From: Massilia sp. PDC64
GTDB taxonomy: Bacteria; Pseudomonadota; Gammaproteobacteria; Burkholderiales; Burkholderiaceae_D
Length of the DNA stretch: 64,000 nucleotides
Assembly (NCBI RefSeq): GCF_900101265.1
Contig: NZ_FMZS01000007.1
Coordinates: forward strand, 392,375-456,374
Direction of reading: 5' to 3'
A program made the translations under genes and the position numbers. Below are positions 15,872 through 25,246 of the stretch, piece by piece (positions within the stretch are counted from its first letter, which is position 1; each line of letters starts with the position of its first letter). The notes beneath the pieces are model-generated. The model was not told where the DNA came from and did not search any database. It saw only the letters and a list, made by a program, of their open reading frames with translations.

Positions 15872-17980
15872 ATGATCGGGTTGCAAAGAAGTGTTTATAC
15901 CGTTCTCGCCGTGCTCGCGTGCGTGCCGGCCGTGCACGCGGCCGATGCGTTGAACGGCAAGAACCTGTACCTGAACGGGCCGACCGGCGGCGGCACGTCC
16001 TGTGCGTCGTGCCATGGGCCGTCGCCCGCCGCCAACGTCAACGGCATCCTCGCCGCGGCCAATAAACCGGACGTGATCAGCAACGCCTTCAGCGCCAACA
16101 AGGGCGGCATGGGCACGCTGTTCAACGGCAAATTCACGACGGCGGAAATCGCTGACCTCGCCGCCTTCATCGGCAACCCGACCGTGACCGCCGCGCCCGC
16201 GGCCGTCGTCAATCCGGCCTCGCTGAGCTTTGCGGCCACCACCATCGGCCAGTCGGCATCGCCCCTCGCCACCACCCTGTCCAACACGGGCAATGCGGCG
16301 CTGAACGTGGGGTCGTTGACCCTGTCCGGCGCGGCCGCGGGCGACTACGCCATCAGCGGCGGCACCTGCGCCAACGGCACGTCGCTGGCGGCGGGCGCCA
16401 ACTGCACCGTGCAGGTCACGTTCAAACCGACCGCTTCCGGCGTGCGCGGCGCGTCGCTCGTCATCGCGCACAATGCGACGGGCGGTTCCAGCACCGTGGC
16501 CCTCTCCGGCACCGGCAACGCCGTTCCGCAGGCGACCGTCGCGCTGTCGGCCAACGCAATCGACTTCGGCGCCCTCGTCGCCGGCACCGCGTCGCCCGCG
16601 AAGAGCATCACCGTCAACAACACGGGCCAGGCCGCGCTGACCTTCTCCAGCATCACCGTCGGCGGCGCCAACGCGGGCGTGTTCACCCTGGGCGGCACGT
16701 GCGCGACCAGCACGTCCGTCCCGGCCGGCGGCAGCTGCACCGTGACGGTAACGGCGAATCCGTCCGCCAACGGCGCGTTCAGCGGCAACCTGGCGCTGGC
16801 CTCGAACGCCTCCAACGGCGCCGTGTCGGTGGCCTTGTCCGGCACCGTGTCCGCACCGGCACCGGCCGTCTCGGCCACCCCGTCGGCCGTGGCATTCGGT
16901 ACGCAGACGATCGGTGCGCCGGCCGCGACGCAGACCGTCACCCTGGCCAACACGGGCAACGTGGCGCTCACGTTCAACGGCATCGCCGTCTCGGGCGCGT
17001 CCACCGTCACCATCGCAAGTAAAACCTGCGGCACGACCCTGGCCGTGGGCGCCGACTGCACCGTCACGCTGGCCTTCGCACCGACGGCGTCCGGCGCGGC
17101 CGCGGCCACCCTGGCCGTGACGTCGAACGCGGCGCCGCTGCAGGTGTCGATCAGCGGTACCGGCACGACGGCGCCCGTAGCGAAACCGACGCTGTCGGAA
17201 GCGGGCCCCGTCGCCTTCGCGGATACGCAAGTGGGCAAAAGCGCTGCCGCCCACACGATCACGTTGTCGAATGGCGGCACGGCCGCGCTGAAGGTGTCGT
17301 CGCTCGTGCTGAACGGCGCGCAGGCGTCCGACTTCGTCCTCGGTGGCACCTGCGCGGCCAACGTGTCCGTCGCCGCCTCGGGCAGCTGCACGATCGACGT
17401 CGGCTTCAAACCGACGGCCGCCGGCCAGCGCGCCGCGACCCTCGTCCTGATGACGGACGCGGGCAACCAGTTCACCGTCGCGCTGAGCGGTACCGGCGTC
17501 GCCGTGCCCGTGCCGATGCTGACCGTGAATCCGCAATCGTTCGATTTTGGCGCCGCCGATGTCAACGGCACGTCGCCCACGCACCGCTTCACGCTGACCA
17601 ACACGGGCGCCAACGCGGCCACGGTGACGGCCGCCACGTTCACCGGTCCGTACGCGCTGCAGGCGGATACCGGTGCCTGCGCGGCCGTGCCGTTCACCCT
17701 GCAGCCGGGCGCGAGCTGCGACCTCGTCGTGCGCTTCACGCCGGTCGGCGCGGGCGATGCCGCCGGCAGCCTGGCACTGACGGCCGACGGCGGCGGTGCG
17801 TGGAATGTCGCACTCACCGGCAAGGGCAATGTGCAGACCGCGCAATCGCCGCAGAACGCCGGTGGCGGCGGCTGCTCCTCGATCAAGGACGGCAACGATC
17901 CGGTTCTCGCGCTGCTGGTGGTGCTGTCGTTCGGTGTACTGGGCTGGCGCCGTTTTGCGAAGAAGGAGGTGAGCCAATGA
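15872..17980 (+). CDS. JDVT-CTERM sorted cytochrome-like protein with five choice-of-anchor-D repeats
   Basis: A 702-residue exported protein. A signal peptide (cut near AVHA-AD, 23-24) is followed by a short c-type cytochrome-like segment with one haem site, CASCH (Cys44, Cys47, His48). Five immunoglobulin-like repeats of about 105 residues (roughly 119-655) come next, each with an F(G/A)xxxxG start, a (T/S)NTG core, a C pair around GGTC...GxxCT and an ALSGTG end. The tail is GGGGCSSIKDGNDP, a hydrophobic helix and WRRFAKK, which fits a JDVT-CTERM signal with invariant Cys668. It is likely processed by MrtJ. GGGAG precedes the ATG, and its end overlaps tlpA by four bases. Confidence 0.82.
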   Translation: MIGLQRSVYTVLAVLACVPAVHAADALNGKNLYLNGPTGGGTSCASCHGPSPAANVNGILAAANKPDVISNAFSANKGGMGTLFNGKFTTAEIADLAAFIGNPTVTAAPAAVVNPASLSFAATTIGQSASPLATTLSNTGNAALNVGSLTLSGAAAGDYAISGGTCANGTSLAAGANCTVQVTFKPTASGVRGASLVIAHNATGGSSTVALSGTGNAVPQATVALSANAIDFGALVAGTASPAKSITVNNTGQAALTFSSITVGGANAGVFTLGGTCATSTSVPAGGSCTVTVTANPSANGAFSGNLALASNASNGAVSVALSGTVSAPAPAVSATPSAVAFGTQTIGAPAATQTVTLANTGNVALTFNGIAVSGASTVTIASKTCGTTLAVGADCTVTLAFAPTASGAAAATLAVTSNAAPLQVSISGTGTTAPVAKPTLSEAGPVAFADTQVGKSAAAHTITLSNGGTAALKVSSLVLNGAQASDFVLGGTCAANVSVAASGSCTIDVGFKPTAAGQRAATLVLMTDAGNQFTVALSGTGVAVPVPMLTVNPQSFDFGAADVNGTSPTHRFTLTNTGANAATVTAATFTGPYALQADTGACAAVPFTLQPGASCDLVVRFTPVGAGDAAGSLALTADGGGAWNVALTGKGNVQTAQSPQNAGGGGCSSIKDGNDPVLALLVVLSFGVLGWRRFAKKEVSQ

Positions 17981-18486
17981 GCGCCCGGACGACGCGCGTA
18001 CTGCGCATGGCGGTCGTGCTGGCCGCCGCGCTGGAAGCATCCGGCGCCTCCGCACTCGATAAAGGCGCCGCCGCGCCGCCGTTCGACCTGCCGGGCAAGG
18101 ACGGCACGGTGCAGCTGGCGAAGTACCAGGGCAAGGTCGTGTACGTGGATTTCTGGGCCTCGTGGTGCGGTCCGTGCCGCCAGTCCTTCCCGTGGATGAA
18201 CGAGATGCAGGCGAAATACGGCGCGCGCGGGCTGCAGGTCGTCGGCGTGAACCTCGACGCGAAGACGGACGACGCGCGCCGCTTCCTCGCCGAGACGCCG
18301 GCCCGCTTCACGATCGCGTTCGATCCGGCCGGCGCCACGCCGCGCGCCTACGGCATCAAGGGCATGCCGAGCAGCGTCCTGATCGGACCGGACGGCAAGG
18401 TCTTGTTCGAACACGCGGGTTTCAAGGAAGCCGATCGCGCGGAGCTCGAGCAGGCGATCCAGAAAGCGCTGGGAGGTGCGAAATGA
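17977..18486 (+). CDS. TlpA-like periplasmic thioredoxin
   Basis: A 169-residue exported thiol-disulfide protein. A signal peptide (cut near SASA-LD, 26-27) is followed by a thioredoxin fold with WCGPC (Cys64, Cys67) in the context VDFWASWCGPCRQSFPWM, and the cis-proline in KGMPSSVLIG. It belongs to the TlpA/ResA/DsbE group, which reduces specific cysteines, often on apocytochromes. Its neighbours (a CxxCH protein before, a cysteine-tailed lipoprotein after, DsbD in the same run) suggest it keeps one of these reduced. GGAGG precedes the ATG, which overlaps the previous stop. Confidence 0.9.
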   Translation: MSARTTRVLRMAVVLAAALEASGASALDKGAAAPPFDLPGKDGTVQLAKYQGKVVYVDFWASWCGPCRQSFPWMNEMQAKYGARGLQVVGVNLDAKTDDARRFLAETPARFTIAFDPAGATPRAYGIKGMPSSVLIGPDGKVLFEHAGFKEADRAELEQAIQKALGGAK

Positions 18487-18692
18487 AGGCGTTCGTCCTG
18501 ATCGTTCCCGCGCTGCTGGCGCTGGCCGGCTGCGCCACCGTGCAGCCGTGGGAAAAAGGCAAGCTGGCCAAGCCGGAGATGACCTTCGGCGGCGACAAGC
18601 TCGAGACCCGTTACGCGGACCACATTTATACGAGCCGCGAAGCCGCCTCCGGCGGCGCGGGCGTGGGTGGCGGCGGCTGCGGCTGCAACTGA
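18483..18692 (+). CDS. DUF4266 lipoprotein with GGGGCGCN tail
   Basis: A 69-residue lipoprotein with lipobox LAGC (lipidated Cys17) and a family core of about 45 residues: PWEKGKLAKPEM, then RYADHIYTSREAASGG. It ends in a glycine run with two cysteines, GGGGCGCN (Cys66, Cys68). The C-terminal Cys-Gly-Cys could bind metal, form a disulfide for TlpA to act on, or carry a modification. DUF4266 genes are found next to DUF3570 and ApbE genes in many bacteria, but no function is known. Both ends are tightly coupled to neighbours. Confidence 0.88.
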   Translation: MKAFVLIVPALLALAGCATVQPWEKGKLAKPEMTFGGDKLETRYADHIYTSREAASGGAGVGGGGCGCN

Positions 18693-18701
18693 GGAGAGTT
18701 C

Positions 18702-19847
18702 ATGACGACATCCAAGCAAGCTCCCCAGGATCTGGCGGCGTCTCTGCTCGCGGCCGCGCTGCTGCTGCCCGGCGTGCAGGCGCAGGCCGACGAGCCGCCG
18801 CAGGAAGGCAGCATCAGCCTGCGCTATCTCGACTATGCCGACCGCCAGAGCGGCCTCGATCGCATCCGCGCGCATTCGCCGTCGATTTCGGTGACGGCGC
18901 CTGTCGCGGGCGACTGGTCCATCGAAGGCACGCTGACGGCCGACGACGTGTCCGGCGCCTCGCCGCGCTACCACACGGCGATCTCGGGCGCCTCGCATAT
19001 GCAGGACGAGAGAAAGGCGGGCGATTTCGCCGTCACGCGCTACTTCCGGCGCGGCACCCTGACGGCCGGCGCCGCGTATTCGACGGAGCACGATTACGTG
19101 TCGCGCGCGCTGTCGCTGAACGGCACCGTGTCCAGCGAGGACAACAACACGACGTGGGCGTTCGGCGTCGCGGGCAGCCGCGATCGCATCGACCCCGTGA
19201 ACCACGTCGTCGTCGATGAGCACAAGCGCACGCTCAGCGTCCTCGCGGGCGTGACGCGCGTGCTGACGCCGAACGACATCGGCCAGTTGACGCTCACGCG
19301 CACGAACGGCGACGGTTACTTCAACGATCCGTATAAATTGTTCGATAACCGGCCCCGTTCGCGCCGCCAGAACACGATGCTGCTGCGCTGGAATCACTAC
19401 GTGGACAGCACGGGCGGCACGTCGCGCCTGTCCTACCGCTACTACAGCGACTCGTTCCGCATCCGCGCGCACACGCTGTCCGGCGAGTACGTGCAACCGC
19501 TGGGCGGTGGCTGGAGCATCGTGCCGGAATTGCGGTTATACACGCAGAGAGCCGCTTACTTCTACTACGACCCCGTGTACGACGGCACGCTCGGCCCGCC
19601 GTTCCCGCCCGGCTTTGCGAATGCGGACCCGAACCGGCTGTCGTCGCCCGACCAGCGCCTGTCCGGCTTCGGCGCCGTCACGGCGGGGCTGAAAGTCGTG
19701 CGCGAGATCGGCAAGTTGTGGACCGTCGACGTCAAGGTCGAAGGCTACGAACAGCGGGGCAACTGGCGTTTGTTCCACGACGGCAGTCCGGGCCTGGCAC
19801 CGCTGCATGCCCGCATCTTCCAGGTCGGATTGACGCGGCGATGGTAG
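18702..19847 (+). CDS. DUF3570 outer-membrane barrel with ApbE-type motif
   Basis: A 381-residue protein. A signal peptide ends near QAQA (about residue 29). The rest alternates strands typical of an outer-membrane barrel (LRYLDY, SVTAPVAGDWSIEGTL, RLSYRYYSDSF, LSGEYVQPLGGGWSIVPELRLYTQ) and finishes in a C-terminal aromatic (GLTRRW). Residues 81-87, DDVSGAS, match the Dxx(S/T)GA(S/T) sequence used by ApbE for covalent FMN attachment; a second SGAS lies at 95-98. The ApbE gene overlaps its 3' end. It is probably a surface or periplasm-facing flavinylated barrel; flavinylation is inferred. Confidence 0.85.
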   Translation: MTTSKQAPQDLAASLLAAALLLPGVQAQADEPPQEGSISLRYLDYADRQSGLDRIRAHSPSISVTAPVAGDWSIEGTLTADDVSGASPRYHTAISGASHMQDERKAGDFAVTRYFRRGTLTAGAAYSTEHDYVSRALSLNGTVSSEDNNTTWAFGVAGSRDRIDPVNHVVVDEHKRTLSVLAGVTRVLTPNDIGQLTLTRTNGDGYFNDPYKLFDNRPRSRRQNTMLLRWNHYVDSTGGTSRLSYRYYSDSFRIRAHTLSGEYVQPLGGGWSIVPELRLYTQRAAYFYYDPVYDGTLGPPFPPGFANADPNRLSSPDQRLSGFGAVTAGLKVVREIGKLWTVDVKVEGYEQRGNWRLFHDGSPGLAPLHARIFQVGLTRRW

Positions 19848-20770
19848 ACGCCATCTACCGCTTTCCGTTCGATGCGATGGCCAGCCGGTGCGAAATCCGG
19901 CTGGCCCTGGGGTCCGGCTCTACCTTGGATGGTCATGCGGCGGAAGAACTGGCCTATGCGGCCATCGCCGAGGTGCGGCGCATCGAGCGCACGTATTCGC
20001 GCTACCGCGCCGACAGCATCGTCAGCCGCATCAACGCCGCGGCGGGCCGCTACCGCGTCGAATGCGACGAGGAGACGGCGCAGTTGCTCGATTACGCCGA
20101 CCACCTCCACCGCGCCAGCGACGGCCTGTTCGACATCACGTCCGGCGTGCTGCGCCGCGCCTGGGATTTCCGCCAGCCGCGCGTGCCGCACGCGCGCGAA
20201 CTGGCGCCGTTGCTGGCGCTGGTGGACTGGCCGGCCGTGCAGCGCGACGGCGGTGCGATCTTCCTGCCGCGCGCCGGCATGGAGATCGACTTCGGCGGCT
20301 TCGGCAAGGAATACGCGGCCGACCGCGCCTGTGCGCTGTTGCAGGAACGGGGCGTGCGGCACGGCTACGTGAACCTCGGCGGCGACATGCGCTTCATCGG
20401 GCCGCAACCCGACGGACGCCTGTGGAGCATCGGCATCCAGGACCCGCGCAAGGCGGACGGCACCGTCGCCAGCATCGCCGTGAGCCACGGTGCGCTGACG
20501 ACGAGCGGCGACTACGAACGTTTCATCGACGTCGACGGCAAGCGCTATTGCCACGTGTTGAACCCGCGTACCGGCATGCCTGTCTCGCATTGGCGCTCGG
20601 TGAGCGTGCTGGCGCCGCTGGCTGTGCTGGGCGGCAGCGTGTCGACCATCGCCATGCTGAAAGAGGACGAGGGCTTGTCGTTCCTGGCCGCGAGCGGGCT
20701 CGCGTACTTCGCCATCGACAGTATGGGACAGGCGCATCACCACAGCATTTCAGGAGATTACGCATCATGA
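19841..20770 (+). CDS. apbE: FAD:protein FMN transferase
   Basis: A 309-residue ApbE protein that transfers FMN from FAD to a Ser/Thr of a target protein, with magnesium. Signatures are RIERTYSRYRADSIVSRIN, DGLFDITSGVL, the GGFGKEYAADRA flavin loop, GYVNLGGDMRFIG and SGDYERFIDVDGKRYCHVLNPRTG. Unlike most ApbE proteins it begins directly with the fold (MVDAIYRFPFDAMASR), without signal peptide or lipobox. It overlaps the DUF3570 gene by seven bases, and its last four bases are shared with dsbD. It may act in the cytoplasm or be exported by another route. Confidence 0.93.
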   Translation: MVDAIYRFPFDAMASRCEIRLALGSGSTLDGHAAEELAYAAIAEVRRIERTYSRYRADSIVSRINAAAGRYRVECDEETAQLLDYADHLHRASDGLFDITSGVLRRAWDFRQPRVPHARELAPLLALVDWPAVQRDGGAIFLPRAGMEIDFGGFGKEYAADRACALLQERGVRHGYVNLGGDMRFIGPQPDGRLWSIGIQDPRKADGTVASIAVSHGALTTSGDYERFIDVDGKRYCHVLNPRTGMPVSHWRSVSVLAPLAVLGGSVSTIAMLKEDEGLSFLAASGLAYFAIDSMGQAHHHSISGDYAS

Positions 20771-22548
20771 AGCAGCTTTTTCGATGGATGGCCGCGCTGG
20801 TCCTGCTGGCCAGCACACTGGGCCGGTCGGCGCTTGCCGCCGACGACTTCCTGCCGCCCGAGCAGGCATTCAAGCCGAGCGCCGAGCTGCGCGCCGGCGG
20901 CATCGTGCACGTCACCTGGGCCATCGCGCCCGGCTACCACCTGTACCGCGACCGCCTCGTGTTCGACGCGCCGCAGGTGGGCGCGCCCGTGCTGCCGGAC
21001 GGCGTGCGCAAGTTCGACAGCAATTTCAACAAGGAGATGGAGACGTACGCGGGCCAGCTGGCGGCCGACCTGCCCGTGAAAGCGGATACGAAAGCACCGT
21101 TCGTGCTGCGCGTGGGTTACCAGGGTTGCGCGGATGCGGGCCTGTGCTATCCGCCCGCCGAAGTCGCGTACACGGTGAACCCGGCGGCGCCGGGTGTGCT
21201 GCAACTCGCGACACCGGAGGCGGCGCCCGCGCCCGCGCCTGCGCATGAAGACGACAGTTCGCTGGCCCAGCGTACGCTGCAATCGGGCAGCGCCTGGCGC
21301 ATCGGCCTCGCATTCCTCGCGTTCGGCCTGCTGCTGTCGTTCACGCCGTGCGTGCTGCCGATGGTGCCGATCCTATCGTCGATCATTGTCGGCGAGGGCA
21401 ACGTCTCGAGGAGTAAAGGTTTTATCCTCGCGCTGGCCTACAGCCTGGGCATGGCGCTCGTCTACACGGCGCTCGGCGTCGCGGCCGGCCTCGCCGGTGA
21501 AGGTCTCGCCGGCGCGTTGCAGAAGCCGTGGGTGCTGCTGACGTTCGGCGCGCTGCTCGTGGCGCTGGCCCTGTCGATGTTCGACGTCTACCAGCTGCAG
21601 CTGCCCAGCAGCCTGCAAAGCCGCTTGAGCGAGACGAGCGGCCGCATGAGCGGCGGGCGGTTCGCCGGCGTGTTCGTGATGGGCGCGTTGTCTGCGCTGA
21701 TCGTGGGGCCCTGCGTGGCCGGTCCGCTGGCGGGCGCGCTGCTGTACATCAGCCAGACGAAAAACGTGTGGACGGGCGGCTGGGCGCTGTTCTCGATGGC
21801 GGCCGGCATGAGCGTGCCGCTGCTGCTGACGGGCGTCTCCGCGGGCAGCCTGCTGCCGCGCGCCGGCGCGTGGATGAACCATGTGAAGCGCGTGTTCGGC
21901 CTGCTGCTGCTGGCGGTCGCGATCTGGATGGTGACGCCCGTGTTCCCCGTCACCGTCGCGATGCTGCTGTGGGGCGCGTTCGCCGTGCTGTGCGCCGTAT
22001 TCCTGCGCGTGTTCGAACCCATCGCCGCCGGCGCTGGGCTGGGCCGTTATGCGGGCAAGACGCTGGGACTCGTGCTGTTGACGGGCGGCCTGTTCGAACT
22101 GGTGGGTGCCGCCAGCGCGGGCCAGGACGTGCTGCAGCCGCTGGCGCACCTGCGCGGTACGAGCGTCGCCGTCACGGCCCAGGAAGGCAAGGCGCAGAAG
22201 TTCGAGCGCATCCGCACGGTGGCCGAACTGGATCGGGTGCTCGCGTCGTCGCCCACGCCCGTGATGCTGGATTTTTATGCCGACTGGTGCGTGTCGTGCA
22301 AGGAGATGGAACGTTTTACGTTCTCCGAACCGAAGGTGGAAGCGCAGATGAAACAGGTGCGCCTGCTGCAGGTCGACGTCACCGCCAACAACGACGAAGA
22401 TCGCGCGCTGATGAAGAAATTCGGCCTGTTCGGGCCTCCCGGCATCATCCTGTTCAAGCAGGGCAGGGAAGTGCCCGAGAGCCGCGTGATCGGCTTCATG
22501 CCCGCCGACCGTTTCGCCGAGCACCTGTCCCGCCACTTCGCGTCCTGA
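20767..22548 (+). CDS. dsbD: thiol:disulfide interchange protein DsbD
   Basis: A 593-residue protein that carries electrons from cytoplasmic thioredoxin to the periplasm. After a signal peptide come the alpha domain with Cys121/Cys127 (YQGCADAGLCYPP), eight membrane helices with the paired cysteines in FTPCVLPM and VGPCVAGPL, and the gamma thioredoxin domain with WCVSC near 495. All three redox pairs are intact. Its place in this operon suggests it feeds TlpA and so the haem, flavin and cysteine-tailed partners. Confidence 0.95.
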   Translation: MKQLFRWMAALVLLASTLGRSALAADDFLPPEQAFKPSAELRAGGIVHVTWAIAPGYHLYRDRLVFDAPQVGAPVLPDGVRKFDSNFNKEMETYAGQLAADLPVKADTKAPFVLRVGYQGCADAGLCYPPAEVAYTVNPAAPGVLQLATPEAAPAPAPAHEDDSSLAQRTLQSGSAWRIGLAFLAFGLLLSFTPCVLPMVPILSSIIVGEGNVSRSKGFILALAYSLGMALVYTALGVAAGLAGEGLAGALQKPWVLLTFGALLVALALSMFDVYQLQLPSSLQSRLSETSGRMSGGRFAGVFVMGALSALIVGPCVAGPLAGALLYISQTKNVWTGGWALFSMAAGMSVPLLLTGVSAGSLLPRAGAWMNHVKRVFGLLLLAVAIWMVTPVFPVTVAMLLWGAFAVLCAVFLRVFEPIAAGAGLGRYAGKTLGLVLLTGGLFELVGAASAGQDVLQPLAHLRGTSVAVTAQEGKAQKFERIRTVAELDRVLASSPTPVMLDFYADWCVSCKEMERFTFSEPKVEAQMKQVRLLQVDVTANNDEDRALMKKFGLFGPPGIILFKQGREVPESRVIGFMPADRFAEHLSRHFAS

Positions 22549-22552
22549 CATC

Positions 22553-23491
22553 ATGAAAAAACATGCCAAGGTGTTGATCCTGGGTTCCGGCCCTGCAGGC
22601 TATTCGGCCGCCGTTTATGCGGCGCGCGCCAACCTGAATCCGCTGCTCGTCACGGGCGTCGCGCAGGGCGGACAACTGATGACGACGACCGACGTCGAGA
22701 ACTGGCCCGCCGATCCGGACGGCGTGCAGGGCCCGGACCTGATGCGCCGCTTCGAGCTGCACGCGCGCCGTTTCGATACGCAGATCGTGTTCGACCACAT
22801 CCACACGGCGCACCTGCACGAACGCCCGCTGCGCCTGTGCGGCGACCAGGGCGACTACACGTGCGATGCGCTGATCATCGCCACGGGCGCGTCCGCGCGC
22901 TACCTGGGCCTGCCGTCGGAGCAGGCCTTCATGGGCCGCGGCGTGTCGGCCTGCGCCACGTGCGACGGTTTCTTTTATCGCGGGAAGGAGGTCGCCGTGA
23001 TCGGCGGCGGCAACACGGCCGTGGAAGAGGCGCTGTACCTGGCGAACATCGCGTCGCGCGTGACGCTGGTGCACCGCCGCGACCATTTGCGCGCGGAAGC
23101 GATCCTCGTGGAGCGCCTGCTGGCGCGCGTGGAAGAGGGCAAGGTGGACGTCCTGTGGAACCACACGCTGGACGAGGTGCTGGGCGATGCGGCCGGCGTG
23201 CACACGCTGCGCCTGCGCGGTGAGCGCGGCAGCATCCGCGTGCTGCCGGTGCACGGCGTGTTCGTGGCCATCGGCCACCAGCCGAATACGGGAATCTTCG
23301 CGGGTCAGCTGGAGATGGAAAACGGGTACATCGTGACGCGCGCGGGACGCAACGGCCTGGCGACCGCCACGAGTATCCCCGGCGTGTTCGCGGCCGGCGA
23401 CGTGCAGGACCACATCTACCGGCAGGCGATCACCAGCGCCGCCAGCGGATGCATGGCGGCGCTGGATGCCCAGCGCTATCTGGAGGAATGA
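22553..23491 (+). CDS. trxB: thioredoxin-disulfide reductase
   Basis: A 312-residue NADPH/FAD enzyme that reduces thioredoxin. FAD site GSGPAGYSAAVYAARA, redox-active CATC (Cys134, Cys137), NADPH site IGGGNTAVEEALYLA, and C-terminal FAGDVQD are all present. It starts four bases after dsbD and closes the operon, giving a full chain NADPH-TrxB-thioredoxin-DsbD-TlpA. Many related genomes keep a trxB elsewhere; I cannot tell whether this copy is the only one. Confidence 0.93.
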   Translation: MKKHAKVLILGSGPAGYSAAVYAARANLNPLLVTGVAQGGQLMTTTDVENWPADPDGVQGPDLMRRFELHARRFDTQIVFDHIHTAHLHERPLRLCGDQGDYTCDALIIATGASARYLGLPSEQAFMGRGVSACATCDGFFYRGKEVAVIGGGNTAVEEALYLANIASRVTLVHRRDHLRAEAILVERLLARVEEGKVDVLWNHTLDEVLGDAAGVHTLRLRGERGSIRVLPVHGVFVAIGHQPNTGIFAGQLEMENGYIVTRAGRNGLATATSIPGVFAAGDVQDHIYRQAITSAASGCMAALDAQRYLEE

Positions 23492-23497
23492 AGCCGA

Positions 23498-25165
<1,668 letters not shown>

Positions 25166-25209
25166 TGATTTGTTGTAATGCTTCGATTTGGAATGAGGAC
25201 GACAGGATA

Positions 25210-25246
25210 CTGAAAATTCGGGGTCAGGGCAGTTTTTTATTTTCAG
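25210..25246. repeat. hairpin holding a GGGGTCAG half-element
   Basis: CTGAAAAT (25210-25217) and ATTTTCAG (25239-25246) pair around a loop that contains AATTCGGGGTCAGGGCAG. This is close to one arm of the perfect palindrome at 38929-38988, so it looks like a solo or decayed copy of the same element. It lies between ettA and the end of rarD. Confidence 0.5.

Noticed and set aside
16200..17840. CRISPR-like or tandem DNA repeat in the anchor-D region
   Set aside because: The repetition is at protein level (about 105 residues); nucleotide sequences are diverged and there are no short spaced repeats.
15407..18055. Very long minus-strand ORF (882 codons) opposite the JDVT-CTERM gene
   Set aside because: Arginine/alanine/glycine-rich shadow typical of high-GC antisense frames; the plus strand encodes clear signal peptide, CxxCH and repeat motifs.
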